8,694 bases of DNA from Candidatus Heimdallarchaeota archaeon (GCA_021399405.1 JAAFKL010000044.1:1-8694); one strand, 5' to 3'; shown: positions 1-6,849, counted from the first letter of the stretch. Notes: generated from the sequence alone by a model not told the origin. Numbers and translations: made by a program.

Positions 1-299
1 AATAAATTCTGAGGTTTATCTAAATCAATATTTTCCAAAAATATAGTCAGATTACCAGAACTAGGATCGACCCCAATTTCACCTTGGCTAAATGATTGCT
101 TCTGATTTTCTGCCCGAGTTGTGAGATTTGTATTAATGATAAATTTTCCAGATCTCTTTAGTCCACGTGATCTAATGGGTAAAATCTTCTCAATTGCACT
201 AACAGTTCTTGGACAATGACTTTGGTTTATTTGAATTTTACAGCTACCTAGTTCAAATAAATTCAAAATTAGTGAATACTCGATATCACTCAAATTCAT
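1..299 (-). CDS. Cyclophilin-like (TM1367/DUF369-type) protein, C-terminus beyond left edge
   Basis: An open frame of 99 codons starts with ATG at 299-297, immediately after the degV TAG stop (302-300), and runs off the left edge without a stop. After a short N-terminal helix (residues 1-18), the sequence follows the plan of the small bacterial/archaeal cyclophilin-like beta-barrel family typified by TM1367. It has a first strand CKIQIN (20-25), then CPRTVSAIEKILPI (29-42, the conserved Pro-x-Thr-x-x-x-Ile and Leu-Pro helix), then a GEIGVDPSSGNLTIFL block (73-88) matching the family's G-[DE]-[IV]-[GA]-x-x-P-x-x-x-x-[IL]-x-[IL]-F core. Family members are about 115-130 residues, so perhaps 20-35 are missing. 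Their biochemical role is unsettled; they resemble the cyclophilin fold but generally lack the classical prolyl-isomerase active site. The TAG/ATG junction suggests translational coupling to degV. Family assignment is by eye from memory of the motif. Confidence 0.62.
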   Translation of the reverse strand, partial: MNLSDIEYSLILNLFELGSCKIQINQSHCPRTVSAIEKILPIRSRGLKRSGKFIINTNLTTRAENQKQSFSQGEIGVDPSSGNLTIFLENIDLDKPQNL

Positions 300-1166
300 C
301 TACCCTATTAATTCTGGAAGAAGAGGTGAAAATGCGACACCAATAGATCCCGGACCTACATTAGCACCAATTGTTGGTCCAAATTTTGAGTGATAGAGTT
401 CACTGACATTAAATGACTCGAGTATGCTATTTGAGGTTTCGGTAGCCTTTAAAGTATTTTCACTATGCATGACTGCAGCCAAAATTGGTTCATCTGGTGG
501 GAATTGTTGAGCAAGTAAATGTAATATGACCTTGATTGCGTTATCCAAACCACTAGGTGAGTCAATTGCTTCAAGTTTACTGTTGTTCACTTCTAGAATT
601 GGTGTTTTACCCAAAAGATTTCCAAGAGCTCCTTTGGCTCTGGGTAATCTACCACCTCGAACCAGGTAATCCAAATTGTTGACAACTGCATATGCAACCG
701 TTCGACCCTTAATCTCATCAATTTTTGATACTATTTCATCAAGAGAATAACCAAGTCGTGCTAATCTAGCAGCTTGAATGGTAATTAATCCTTGGTATTG
801 TGATGTACCTGTTGAATCATAGATTCGATAATCAACCTTATCGATGTTAGAAAGTGCAATCCGGGCAGTTTCCTGCCACTTCGATAATACTTCAGGCAAA
901 GTAATGAATAGGATATCTTCACCCATTTCTTCAATGGGTCTGAGACGACGATAGACGTCATAAGGTGAACCAGGTGTGGTTTGAGGAAAATATTTATGGG
1001 TTCGAAGTTTTTCATAGAAATCTCTCGATGTAAGATTTACTCCATCAATATACAACTCTCTTCCGAATAGAATACGGCTCTCAAATATTGTTATGTTTAA
1101 TTCTTCAGCGACAAGCTTTGGTAAATCGCTAGAACTATCGGTTACTACCCTGACTATTATTTTCAC
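300..1166 (-). CDS. DegV/FakB-family fatty-acid (lipid)-binding protein
   Basis: A 288-residue protein of normal DegV length. Motifs in order: N-terminal VVTDSSSDLP (7-16); the ligand-loop TTPGSP (63-68); LSKWQETARIA (94-104), matching the LSGTYQSA helix; DSTGTSQYQGL (117-127); NLDYLVRGGRL (164-174), matching the LxYLxxGGRI signature; and IGANVGPGSIGVAF (266-279), matching the C-terminal GTHTGPG loop. Family members bind a fatty acyl chain; in Firmicutes they act as FakB, presenting the acid to the kinase FakA. No FakA-like gene is visible here, so the partner is unknown. The usual His of HTGPG is Asn269-Val in this protein. The start is GTG at 1166-1164, the only start codon after an in-frame TAA 12 bases upstream; it sits inside an AGGTG stretch. 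The gene lies 52 bases downstream of the phosphorylase on the same strand, with no T-tract between them, so co-transcription is likely. Confidence 0.9.
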   Translation of the reverse strand: MKIIVRVVTDSSSDLPKLVAEELNITIFESRILFGRELYIDGVNLTSRDFYEKLRTHKYFPQTTPGSPYDVYRRLRPIEEMGEDILFITLPEVLSKWQETARIALSNIDKVDYRIYDSTGTSQYQGLITIQAARLARLGYSLDEIVSKIDEIKGRTVAYAVVNNLDYLVRGGRLPRAKGALGNLLGKTPILEVNNSKLEAIDSPSGLDNAIKVILHLLAQQFPPDEPILAAVMHSENTLKATETSNSILESFNVSELYHSKFGPTIGANVGPGSIGVAFSPLLPELIG

Positions 1167-1218
1167 CTGAGTTTGTGATTAATTGTTGTTCCACATTGTT
1201 TCTTTTGTGTTTTATCTG

Positions 1219-1971
1219 TCAGAAATTTTGAATAGCATAATTCAATATTTTTTTTACATCAGTAATTCGCTTTTCAAATAATTCTCCTACTTCGTCATGT
1301 GTCACACTACTCTGAAAACCAGCTGCAAAATTAGTTGCTACAGCAAGTGTTGCGTATGGCAACTCAATTTCTTTGGCTAAAAATGCCTCTGGTGCAGTGG
1401 TCATACCAAAGAAATGTGCACCCAAAGTTGTGTAAGCCTTTACCTCGGCAGGTGTTTCATATCGTGGACCATTGAAAACAGCAATAGTTCCACCATCAGC
1501 TGGATTATGCCCAAAATAATTACATGCATCTAATAATTCCTGGCGGATATTCTTATCGAAAGGTTCTGTGACATCTGTATGAACAATACCTGTTAGTTTA
1601 TTTCCCAGTTGTGTTGTAATTGTAAATTCATCACCTGTAAAGAATGTAAAATCTCTACCATATGTGACGTCAATAATTTGATCTAACACAACAAGTGCAC
1701 CCGGTTGAAGTTGAGTATTACTTGTACCAACCGCATTTGTAGCATATATTTTTTTTACTTTCAGCGAATATGCTGCATAGATGTTAGCTCGATAATTTAT
1801 TTCACTTGGGAGGATTGAATGACCAGTTCCATGCCTAGGAATGAATATTACGTCCTTGTTTCCAATTTTACCACTATATACATTAGTATCCCCAAATGGT
1901 GTATTAACGGTCTTTTCGCTTGGATTTTCTAAAAATGAGTAGAACCCTGAACCACCTATGATCCCGATCAT
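1219..1971 (-). CDS. MTAP/PNP-family nucleoside phosphorylase, probably 6-oxopurine specific (MTI or inosine/guanosine)
   Basis: A cytosolic nucleoside phosphorylase that would split a purine nucleoside with phosphate to a free base and (methylthio)ribose-1-phosphate, as in methionine/purine salvage. Counting from ATG 1971 (250 residues): phosphate loop GGSG (6-9), PRHG (45-48), TNAVG (78-82), NGPRYETPAE (167-176), GMTTAPEA (189-196) and TNFAAG (213-218). Classical MTA phosphorylases have Asp-x-Asp (TDYD) at the last site to bind 6-amino adenine. Here the two positions are Asn214 and Ala216, the pattern associated with 6-oxopurine substrates such as 5'-methylthioinosine or inosine/guanosine. 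An in-frame TTG at 1992-1990 would add seven residues; ATG is preferred because family proteins begin at or near IGIIGGSG. It is the first gene of a probable operon with degV and the cyclophilin-like gene, and is divergent from the aminopeptidase. Fold is certain; substrate is inferred. Confidence 0.93.
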   Translation of the reverse strand: MIGIIGGSGFYSFLENPSEKTVNTPFGDTNVYSGKIGNKDVIFIPRHGTGHSILPSEINYRANIYAAYSLKVKKIYATNAVGTSNTQLQPGALVVLDQIIDVTYGRDFTFFTGDEFTITTQLGNKLTGIVHTDVTEPFDKNIRQELLDACNYFGHNPADGGTIAVFNGPRYETPAEVKAYTTLGAHFFGMTTAPEAFLAKEIELPYATLAVATNFAAGFQSSVTHDEVGELFEKRITDVKKILNYAIQNF

Positions 1972-2019
1972 ATTGTGATCAGGAAAAGCCAATTTTATTT
2001 CATTATGGGAACTGTAACT

Positions 2020-2030
2020 GATATTTTAAT
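2020..2030 (-). promoter_or_regulatory. Candidate TATA box for the phosphorylase-degV operon
   Basis: On the minus strand this reads ATTAAAATATC. Archaeal TATA boxes centre about 26 bases before the transcript start, which would put the start near 2000 and leave roughly a 28-base leader to ATG 1971. It lies in the intergenic region shared with the divergent aminopeptidase. The region is AT-rich, so chance matches are easy. Confidence 0.35.
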
Positions 2031-2061
2031 GATTGCACCAAAATAAACTTCATTTCTTTGG

Positions 2062-2069
2062 TATTATAA
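2062..2069 (+). promoter_or_regulatory. Candidate TATA box for the leucyl aminopeptidase gene
   Basis: TATTATAA, placed to give a transcript start near 2091 and a leader of about 16 bases to ATG 2107. A second AT-rich stretch at about 2088-2094 is too close to the start codon for the standard archaeal spacing. This is a spacing argument only. Confidence 0.4.
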
Positions 2070-2106
2070 CAATGATTTCAAATTTAGAATATATTTGGAA
2101 TTGACA

Positions 2107-3546
2107 ATGGAACTTAATTCAACCTCCACTAATATTGAAGATATAGAGTGCGACGGAATTATTCTATGGAATTACTCTGATCAGCAATCATCATCGCTTG
2201 AAAGATTTGGTGATAAAGTATCGTCATATTTCGATGCAGCAAATTTCCAAGGAAAAGATAAACAAAATTGCTCTCTCTTCAACATTGAAGGGATTAAAGC
2301 GTCTCGACTTGTCGTTGTAGGGGTTGGGACTAAGCAAAAAGCTAATCACGAAATTGTAAGAAATGCTGTTGCCAATGCTGCAAAGATTCTACAAGGATTA
2401 CATTGCAAACATATTGCAATTGAGGCTGTAAATCTAGATGCTCAAACAACAGCTGAAGGATTGATACTTGGGTTATATGTATTTGACGAATTAAAATCTA
2501 AGAAAGATGACGAAAGTAAAATCGAAAAAATAACATTTACAGGAACGGACGATCAAATTCGTGAATGGAAAAATGGATGTATAATATCAGAATCTCAAAA
2601 TGTGACAAGAAGACTTGCTGAATTACCAGCAAATGTTGGAACACCAAGTTATTTTGTAAGTGAAACCAAGTCCTTGTTCAAAGATTTAGAAAATACTCAG
2701 GTAATTGACAGAGATGAAAATTGGGCCAAAAAACAAAAAATGGGTGCTTTCCTTTCAGTTGCCGCAGGTACAGATGAACCAGCTAAATTTCTAGAAATTC
2801 ATTATAAAGGATCAAATGAAGATGACAAGCCTGTGGTATTTGTTGGTAAAGGGATTACCTTTGATACTGGAGGAATTTCCTTGAAATCACCGGCTGGTAT
2901 GGGCTTGATGAGATCAGATTGCACAGGTGCCGCTACTGTCATTGGAACTTTGTTTGGAATTGCAAAACTTGGTCTAAAAGCAAATATAATAGGACTTACA
3001 CCGTTAACAGAAAATATGCCATCAGGAAAAGCCACAAAACCTTCTGATGTAGTCTATGCAAGTAATGGCAAGTCAATTGAAGTAGACAATACAGATGCTG
3101 AGGGTAGAATGGTTCTTTCGGATGGTTTAGTATATGCAGAATCATTTAATCCTGATACTATAGTTGACATCGCAACTCTAACCGGTTCGATGATGGTAGC
3201 CCTTGGAGATGCATTCACCGGCACATATAGCAGATCTACTGAGTTATGGAATGAACTCGAAACAGCGGGGCTCGAAACTTTCGAAAGATTTTGGAGAATG
3301 CCTCTGGATAAAATGTACAAGAAAAAACTGAAATCTCGTTTAGCTGATATGAAAAATGTTGGTGGTAGAGCGGGTGGGGCAAACATTGCGGCAATGTTTT
3401 TGTCTGAGTTTGTAACGATTGAGCGCTGGGCCCACTTGGATATTGCTGGAAATATGGAAACGAAAAAGTCAGGGTATTTTCCTGAGGGAAGTCCAGGGAT
3501 TCCGGTACGAGCATTAATCCAATTTGTTCGAAACTTAACCCGTTAA
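2107..3546 (+). CDS. pepA: M17 family leucyl aminopeptidase (cytosol aminopeptidase)
   Basis: A 479-residue two-metal exopeptidase that would remove N-terminal residues from peptides in the cytosol. The N-terminal Macro-like M17 domain covers about residues 1-160 and the catalytic domain about 165-479. With ATG 2107 as residue 1, the metal ligands are Lys248, Asp253, Asp271, Asp330 and Glu332. The catalytic residues are Lys260 and Arg334, the last within the M17 signature NTDAEGR (328-334). All are intact. Other landmarks are ENMPSGKA (302-309), DIATLTG (354-360) and WAHLDIAG (441-448). A TTG at 2095 would add four residues; ATG is preferred on codon strength and promoter spacing. From memory the catalytic domain reads closer to animal LAP3 ([13 protein letters not shown]) than to E. 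coli PepA. Active M17 enzymes are usually hexamers. The peptide-degrading role fits the aminotransferase and amino-acid-sensing gene nearby. Confidence 0.95.
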   Translation: MELNSTSTNIEDIECDGIILWNYSDQQSSSLERFGDKVSSYFDAANFQGKDKQNCSLFNIEGIKASRLVVVGVGTKQKANHEIVRNAVANAAKILQGLHCKHIAIEAVNLDAQTTAEGLILGLYVFDELKSKKDDESKIEKITFTGTDDQIREWKNGCIISESQNVTRRLAELPANVGTPSYFVSETKSLFKDLENTQVIDRDENWAKKQKMGAFLSVAAGTDEPAKFLEIHYKGSNEDDKPVVFVGKGITFDTGGISLKSPAGMGLMRSDCTGAATVIGTLFGIAKLGLKANIIGLTPLTENMPSGKATKPSDVVYASNGKSIEVDNTDAEGRMVLSDGLVYAESFNPDTIVDIATLTGSMMVALGDAFTGTYSRSTELWNELETAGLETFERFWRMPLDKMYKKKLKSRLADMKNVGGRAGGANIAAMFLSEFVTIERWAHLDIAGNMETKKSGYFPEGSPGIPVRALIQFVRNLTR

Positions 3547-3632
3547 TCTTTATTAGTAATTTAATAATCGCGACTTTAATAGTAATTGCTCAAATATTAA
3601 TTCTAATCTCACACACAACTTTGATTAAAGTA

Positions 3633-3640
3633 TTTTTTTT
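3633..3640 (+). terminator. Possible oligo-T terminator after the aminopeptidase gene
   Basis: A run of eight T lies 87 bases after the aminopeptidase stop and ends 10 bases before the ATG of the transducer gene. Archaeal transcription commonly ends at U-rich tracts without a hairpin. If active it also lies in the leader of the next gene, so it could instead be plain AT-rich leader. Confidence 0.3.
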
Positions 3641-3650
3641 ACATAATTCA

Positions 3651-4769
3651 ATGGCAAATAACGGCACTGAAGGATTGGCAATAATTGATGAGAATCAGTT
3701 TTTAGGGACATCATTTAATGTTTTATTTTTATTTATCTTTTCAGGGGCAATCGTAGCCTTCCTCGTAGGATTATATTTTATGCGTAGAGAAGGTTTAGAA
3801 TCATTAACCTTCAAATTGATTGTTCACTTACTAGTGCTGTTTATTCCTATTTCATGGATAGGTCTTACAATCGGATCAAATTTGGATGAAGATGTGAATA
3901 TATTTGACCTCAACAGCACACAGACAACTAATTTGGTTGTGACTGCCTTAATTACCAGTTTAATTACTATTGTTGTGCTTTTAAGTCTGAGTAGACAGCT
4001 CGAAAATCATGTGGCAAATCTTAATGAAGCTGCGTTGGTTGTATCACATGGAGATTTACGAACTCCAAGAGAATTTACAGATGTAAGCTCGAAAGATATT
4101 TTTGCTCAATTCTACAAATCCTTTGTACGAATGTTAAGTGAACTACAAACACTTGTGAGAGATATAATGGTGGCAGCAACTCGTGTAGCCGGTACAGCTG
4201 AAGAAATTGCAGCCTCATCCTCAGAAGTAAGTTCAAGTAGTACAACTATTAGTTCAATAATGGAAAAAATCAGTCAGGGTACATCTCAACAAGTGGATAA
4301 AATCCAGAGAGCATCATTGGCAGAAAAAGAACTACAAAATACAATTAGTGAAAGTTTTGATGAGATATTTGAAAGCCTAGAGTTGGTTCAAGAAATTTCT
4401 GAAGAAACTAATCTTCTCGCACTTAATGCTGCAATCGAAGCTCAGAGAGCTGGAGAAGCTGGAAAGGGATTCTCTATCGTTGCGCAAAACGTGCGTCGAC
4501 TATCAGATGATTCTAGAACATACGCTGATGAGATACTTAGCGTTCTGAATCAAATTGAAACAAAAATTAAAGATAATCAACAACAAATTGCAGAAATAAT
4601 ATCGGACATAAGAATTGTTTCAGAAGATGTAGCTGCCTCATCTGAGGAGGTTTCAGCATCTGCAGAGGAACAATCCGCAACACTTGAAGAAATGACAGCA
4701 GCCACTCAAGAACTTGCTTCACTAGCTGTGAAATTAGAGGATGCAGTCAATAAATTTAGAACAGAATAG
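3651..4769 (+). CDS. Methyl-accepting chemotaxis-type transducer with three membrane helices and no ectodomain
   Basis: A 372-residue membrane signal transducer counted from ATG 3651; an in-frame TTG at 3621 would add ten hydrophobic residues. Three predicted membrane helices lie at about 22-44, 54-75 and 94-114. The connecting loop MRREG is positive (inside), and the loop [18 protein letters not shown] is acidic (outside, only about 18 residues). This places the N-terminus outside and the long C-terminus in the cytoplasm. Residues 115-172 resemble a HAMP linker. From about 175 to the end is a coiled-coil signalling domain whose hairpin tip (251-288) carries [20 protein letters not shown], the hallmark CheA/CheW-contact region. 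Glu pairs in AEEQS and LEEMT contexts near the C-terminus look like methylation sites. There is no sizeable ligand-binding domain, so input must come through the membrane helices, HAMP or a partner. No che genes are in the window. Confidence 0.88.
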   Translation: MANNGTEGLAIIDENQFLGTSFNVLFLFIFSGAIVAFLVGLYFMRREGLESLTFKLIVHLLVLFIPISWIGLTIGSNLDEDVNIFDLNSTQTTNLVVTALITSLITIVVLLSLSRQLENHVANLNEAALVVSHGDLRTPREFTDVSSKDIFAQFYKSFVRMLSELQTLVRDIMVAATRVAGTAEEIAASSSEVSSSSTTISSIMEKISQGTSQQVDKIQRASLAEKELQNTISESFDEIFESLELVQEISEETNLLALNAAIEAQRAGEAGKGFSIVAQNVRRLSDDSRTYADEILSVLNQIETKIKDNQQQIAEIISDIRIVSEDVAASSEEVSASAEEQSATLEEMTAATQELASLAVKLEDAVNKFRTE

Positions 4770-4802
4770 AAAATTTTTGCAAATATGATAAATGCACTAA
4801 GG

Positions 4803-4810
4803 TCTAAATA
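4803..4810 (+). promoter_or_regulatory. Candidate TATA box for the aminotransferase gene
   Basis: TCTAAATA, whose spacing predicts a transcript start around 4833. That lies just after the first ATG (4830) and about 15 bases before the second ATG (4848). If real, it favours translation from 4848. Alternatively the gene is read through from the transducer, whose stop is only 60 bases before ATG 4830. Confidence 0.35.
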
Positions 4811-4829
4811 GGCAAGTATTTCTTAACCC

Positions 4830-5999
4830 ATGCAGAATATATTTTACATGAAAGTATCTCAGTACTTATCTAAAGTTCAGGGATCCGCTACGGCTCAAAT
4901 TTTTGCTAAAGCCTCAGAATTAGAAAAACAGGGAAAAGATATAGTTCACCTAGAAATAGGACAACCTGATTTTTTACCAATTCAAGAAGTACTTCAAGCT
5001 ACAGCTGATGCAGTTTTAGCTGGAAAAACCCAATACACTGTAAGCAGAGGAATTGAACCATTACGTCGAGAAATAGCTGAATATCATAAAGCCTTTGACA
5101 ACGTTAATGTTAATCCTAAAAATGAAGTTGTAATTACGTCAGGGGGGAAGTTAGGTTTATTTGCCAGTCTATGGACAGTACTTAATCATGGAGACAATGT
5201 AATATTATTGAATCCAAGTTGGGTAAGCTACAAGGATATAATTTTATCACTTGGAGCTGAACCTCGATTTCTTCCTGTAGATTCAAAATTTGATTTTGAT
5301 GAAGAACAACTGAGAGGATTAATTGATAATAAAACTAAAGCACTCATTCTTAACAGCCCATCAAATCCAACCGGTGCAATAATTAGTAAAAAGAATTTAC
5401 AAATCTTATTCGCAATATGTGCTGAGAATGACATACTTCTAGTGAGTGATGAGATGTATAGTGAATTTACTTATGATGGTAATGAACACAATTCACTCTT
5501 TGCTATTAAGGATTGGAAAGATCATGGTATTGTTGTAAATGGGATGTCTAAAACCTTCTCTATGACTGGTTTTAGATTGGGTTACGTAATAGGAAAAGAA
5601 GCCATCATAAATGAGGTGAACAAAGTTAATCAATTAACTTCTTCTTGTCCAACAAATTTTGCTCAATATGGCGCAATTGAGGCATTAAAACGGATTGACA
5701 AAATGAGAAAGCGAATCTATGAAATAATGCCCAAACGAAGGGATCTAATTACGAACTTGTTATCAGACATGGATGTAAGCTTCCTTCCCCCTCAAGGAGC
5801 AATTTATGCTTGGGTTGGTATTCCAAACATGAATAATTCTATTAAATGGGGAGAAAAATTATTGACAGAGGTTGGGGTTGCAATTACACCTGGTAGTGCA
5901 TTTGGACCGGATGGCGAAGGATTTATCCGTATATCGTTTGCAAATAAAGATGAAGCCCTAAGAGATGGAATCAATCGAATCAAATCATTTATTTCTTAA
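4830..5999 (+). CDS. PLP-dependent class I/II aminotransferase (aspartate/aromatic aminotransferase type)
   Basis: A 389-residue fold-type I aminotransferase, moving an amino group between an amino acid and a 2-oxo acid in the cytosol. Landmarks: IGQPDF (43-48), the substrate-loop and N-terminal arm motif; the cofactor-ring region TSGGKLGL (103-110) and NPSW (128-131); SPSNPTG with Asn179; DEMY with Asp207, which pairs with the pyridine nitrogen; Lys241 in SKTFSMTGFR, the Schiff-base lysine, with Arg249 binding the PLP phosphate; and FIRIS with Arg367, which binds the substrate carboxylate. All key residues are present. A second ATG at 4848 gives MKVSQYLSKVQGSAT, which is where most relatives begin, so the true protein may be 383 residues. 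Exact amino-donor preference cannot be read from the sequence; an aspC-like role is the default guess. It converges on the RAM-domain gene, with 3 bases between stop codons. Confidence 0.93.
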   Translation: MQNIFYMKVSQYLSKVQGSATAQIFAKASELEKQGKDIVHLEIGQPDFLPIQEVLQATADAVLAGKTQYTVSRGIEPLRREIAEYHKAFDNVNVNPKNEVVITSGGKLGLFASLWTVLNHGDNVILLNPSWVSYKDIILSLGAEPRFLPVDSKFDFDEEQLRGLIDNKTKALILNSPSNPTGAIISKKNLQILFAICAENDILLVSDEMYSEFTYDGNEHNSLFAIKDWKDHGIVVNGMSKTFSMTGFRLGYVIGKEAIINEVNKVNQLTSSCPTNFAQYGAIEALKRIDKMRKRIYEIMPKRRDLITNLLSDMDVSFLPPQGAIYAWVGIPNMNNSIKWGEKLLTEVGVAITPGSAFGPDGEGFIRISFANKDEALRDGINRIKSFIS

Positions 6000-6002
6000 A
6001 TT

Positions 6003-6251
6003 TCAATCTTTCTCATAAGACATAAGACTAAGCAAAGTCATTGTACTATGAACAAATTTTAGTTGTCGTATAGATTTTAAGGTTACTTCTCTCAATATTT
6101 TAGTGTTTTCGGCTTCCATCAATATGACAACATCATATGTGCCATATACTCGATATGCTTTCTTAACCTCCTCAATGTTTTGCAATGAATCCAATATAGA
6201 ATCATCTGTATTATCTGAACTTAGATTGATAAAGAGGTAGGCACTAATCAA
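6003..6251 (-). CDS. Stand-alone Lrp/AsnC ligand-binding (RAM) domain protein
   Basis: An 82-residue protein consisting only of the Lrp/AsnC-type RAM domain: strand SAYLFINLS (3-11), helix DSILDSLQNI (17-26), VKKAYRVYGTYDVVILMEA (29-47, containing the conserved G-x-[YF]-D turn), helix NTKILREVTLKSIRQL (49-64), and the last strand HSTMTLLSL (68-76). There is no DNA-binding domain. Such demi-Lrp proteins form ring-like oligomers that bind amino acids at subunit interfaces and may modulate full-length Lrp partners. The start is TTG at 6251-6249: an in-frame TAG lies 9 bases upstream, no ATG or GTG fits the conserved N-terminal strand, and AAGGA sits 10 bases before it. The ligand is unknown. The adjacent aminopeptidase and aminotransferase make an amino acid plausible. 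Confidence 0.87.
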   Translation of the reverse strand: MISAYLFINLSSDNTDDSILDSLQNIEEVKKAYRVYGTYDVVILMEAENTKILREVTLKSIRQLKFVHSTMTLLSLMSYEKD

Positions 6252-6286
6252 TAAAATCTAATCCTTTCTTACTACAAAATAATTCA

Positions 6287-6294
6287 AATTATAT
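6287..6294 (-). promoter_or_regulatory. Candidate TATA box for the RAM-domain gene
   Basis: Minus-strand ATATAATT, spaced to start a transcript near 6264, about 13 bases before the TTG start codon. It lies after the T9 tract that follows the E2F-like gene, consistent with a separate transcript for the RAM gene. Confidence 0.45.
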
Positions 6295-6322
6295 GATGAT
6301 TAAAGGATTTTGGCGTCAAGTC

Positions 6323-6331
6323 AAAAAAAAA
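6323..6331 (-). terminator. Oligo-T (T9) terminator after the E2F-like gene
   Basis: Nine consecutive A on the plus strand give T9 on the minus strand, 38 bases beyond the stop of the E2F-like gene, with no obvious hairpin. This matches the U-tract terminators of archaea. It would separate the E2F-like transcript from the RAM gene. Confidence 0.55.
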
Positions 6332-6369
6332 CATACTATGTATTTGAACCTACTAATTTTAAGACCAAA

Positions 6370-6726
6370 TTATGCTTGTTCAATTGATATTGATGGGCTC
6401 GTAGATTCAACAATAACTTCGGTACCTCGGTTTGAAACGCTTGTAAAATAACCGGAAGTACAAACTTTAATCTTATTCGATCGTATTCTTTTCCTTTCAT
6501 TTTTCCCTATTTCTGATGATGAATCTAACCAAAATAACATTGTGCCTTCTTTGTTTCTAAATGTCGTTATCAATTGTGCTGCCTTTAAAATCGCCACAAC
6601 ATCATAAATCCTACGTTTTGGGACATTTAAAGACTTTGCAAGATATGCATTTGTAATTCCATTCTCTCCGCTCTTTTTCATTAGTTCAATAGCTTCACAA
6701 GCCAACTGTTCAAGTTTCATAATCAT
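6370..6726 (-). CDS. E2F/DP-family winged-helix DNA-binding protein
   Basis: A small (118-residue) putative transcription factor. Residues 4-67 form one winged helix: helix 1 LEQLACEAIELMKKS, then NGITNAYLAKSLNV (helix 2), recognition helix KRRIYDVVAILKAAQLI (37-53), and a wing ending FRNKEGTMLFWL (56-67). The RRIYD pentapeptide followed by a hydrophobic helix and a hairpin ending in a conserved Trp is the hallmark of the E2F/DP domain (E2F has KRRIYDITNVLEGIGLI), where the arginines contact the GC core of the site. The dimerisation coiled coil, marked box and transactivation region of eukaryotic E2F are absent. Instead there is a basic stretch (about 75-87) and a Ser/Thr-rich tail. GTG 6729, ATG 6726 and ATG 6720 are all possible starts. 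It lies 120 bases downstream of the large winged-helix gene. The fold assignment is firm by eye; its targets are unknown. Confidence 0.82.
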   Translation of the reverse strand: MIMKLEQLACEAIELMKKSGENGITNAYLAKSLNVPKRRIYDVVAILKAAQLITTFRNKEGTMLFWLDSSSEIGKNERKRIRSNKIKVCTSGYFTSVSNRGTEVIVESTSPSISIEQA

Positions 6727-6788
6727 CACATATATCAGAAATTCACAGGTGTAGAAGGTATTCCTGCATAAGTAATATGGTCAATCAA

Positions 6789-6796
6789 TAAAATAA
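6789..6796 (-). promoter_or_regulatory. Weak candidate TATA box for the E2F-like gene
   Basis: Minus-strand TTATTTTA, preceded by AAAAG, lies within the 120-base gap between the large gene and the E2F-like gene. It would give a start near 6766 and a leader of about 40 bases. No T-tract terminator is visible in this gap, so read-through from the upstream gene is equally possible. Confidence 0.2.
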
Positions 6797-6849
6797 CTTT
6801 TCTGAACAATTTATCCTTGCTTTTGTGAAATAGGTTAAGACATCAAATT

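Noticed and set aside
785..1015. 76-residue minus-strand frame inside degV
   Set aside because: It lies wholly inside the well-supported DegV gene in another frame and shows no domain-like sequence.
1247..1256. T-rich run on the plus strand
   Set aside because: It is in the coding sequence of the phosphorylase (Lys-Lys codons on the minus strand), and no plus-strand gene ends there.
2802..3514. Three minus-strand frames opposite the aminopeptidase gene
   Set aside because: They are antisense to the conserved M17 catalytic domain and read as low-complexity Ser/Pro/Leu sequence without motifs.
5228..5434. 68-residue minus-strand frame opposite the aminotransferase gene
   Set aside because: It is antisense to intact conserved aminotransferase sequence and shows no recognisable features.
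6293..6299. ATGATGA resembling a C box of a C/D guide RNA in the gap between the RAM and E2F-like genes
   Set aside because: No D box (CTGA) at a suitable distance and no internal D'/C' pair follow it.
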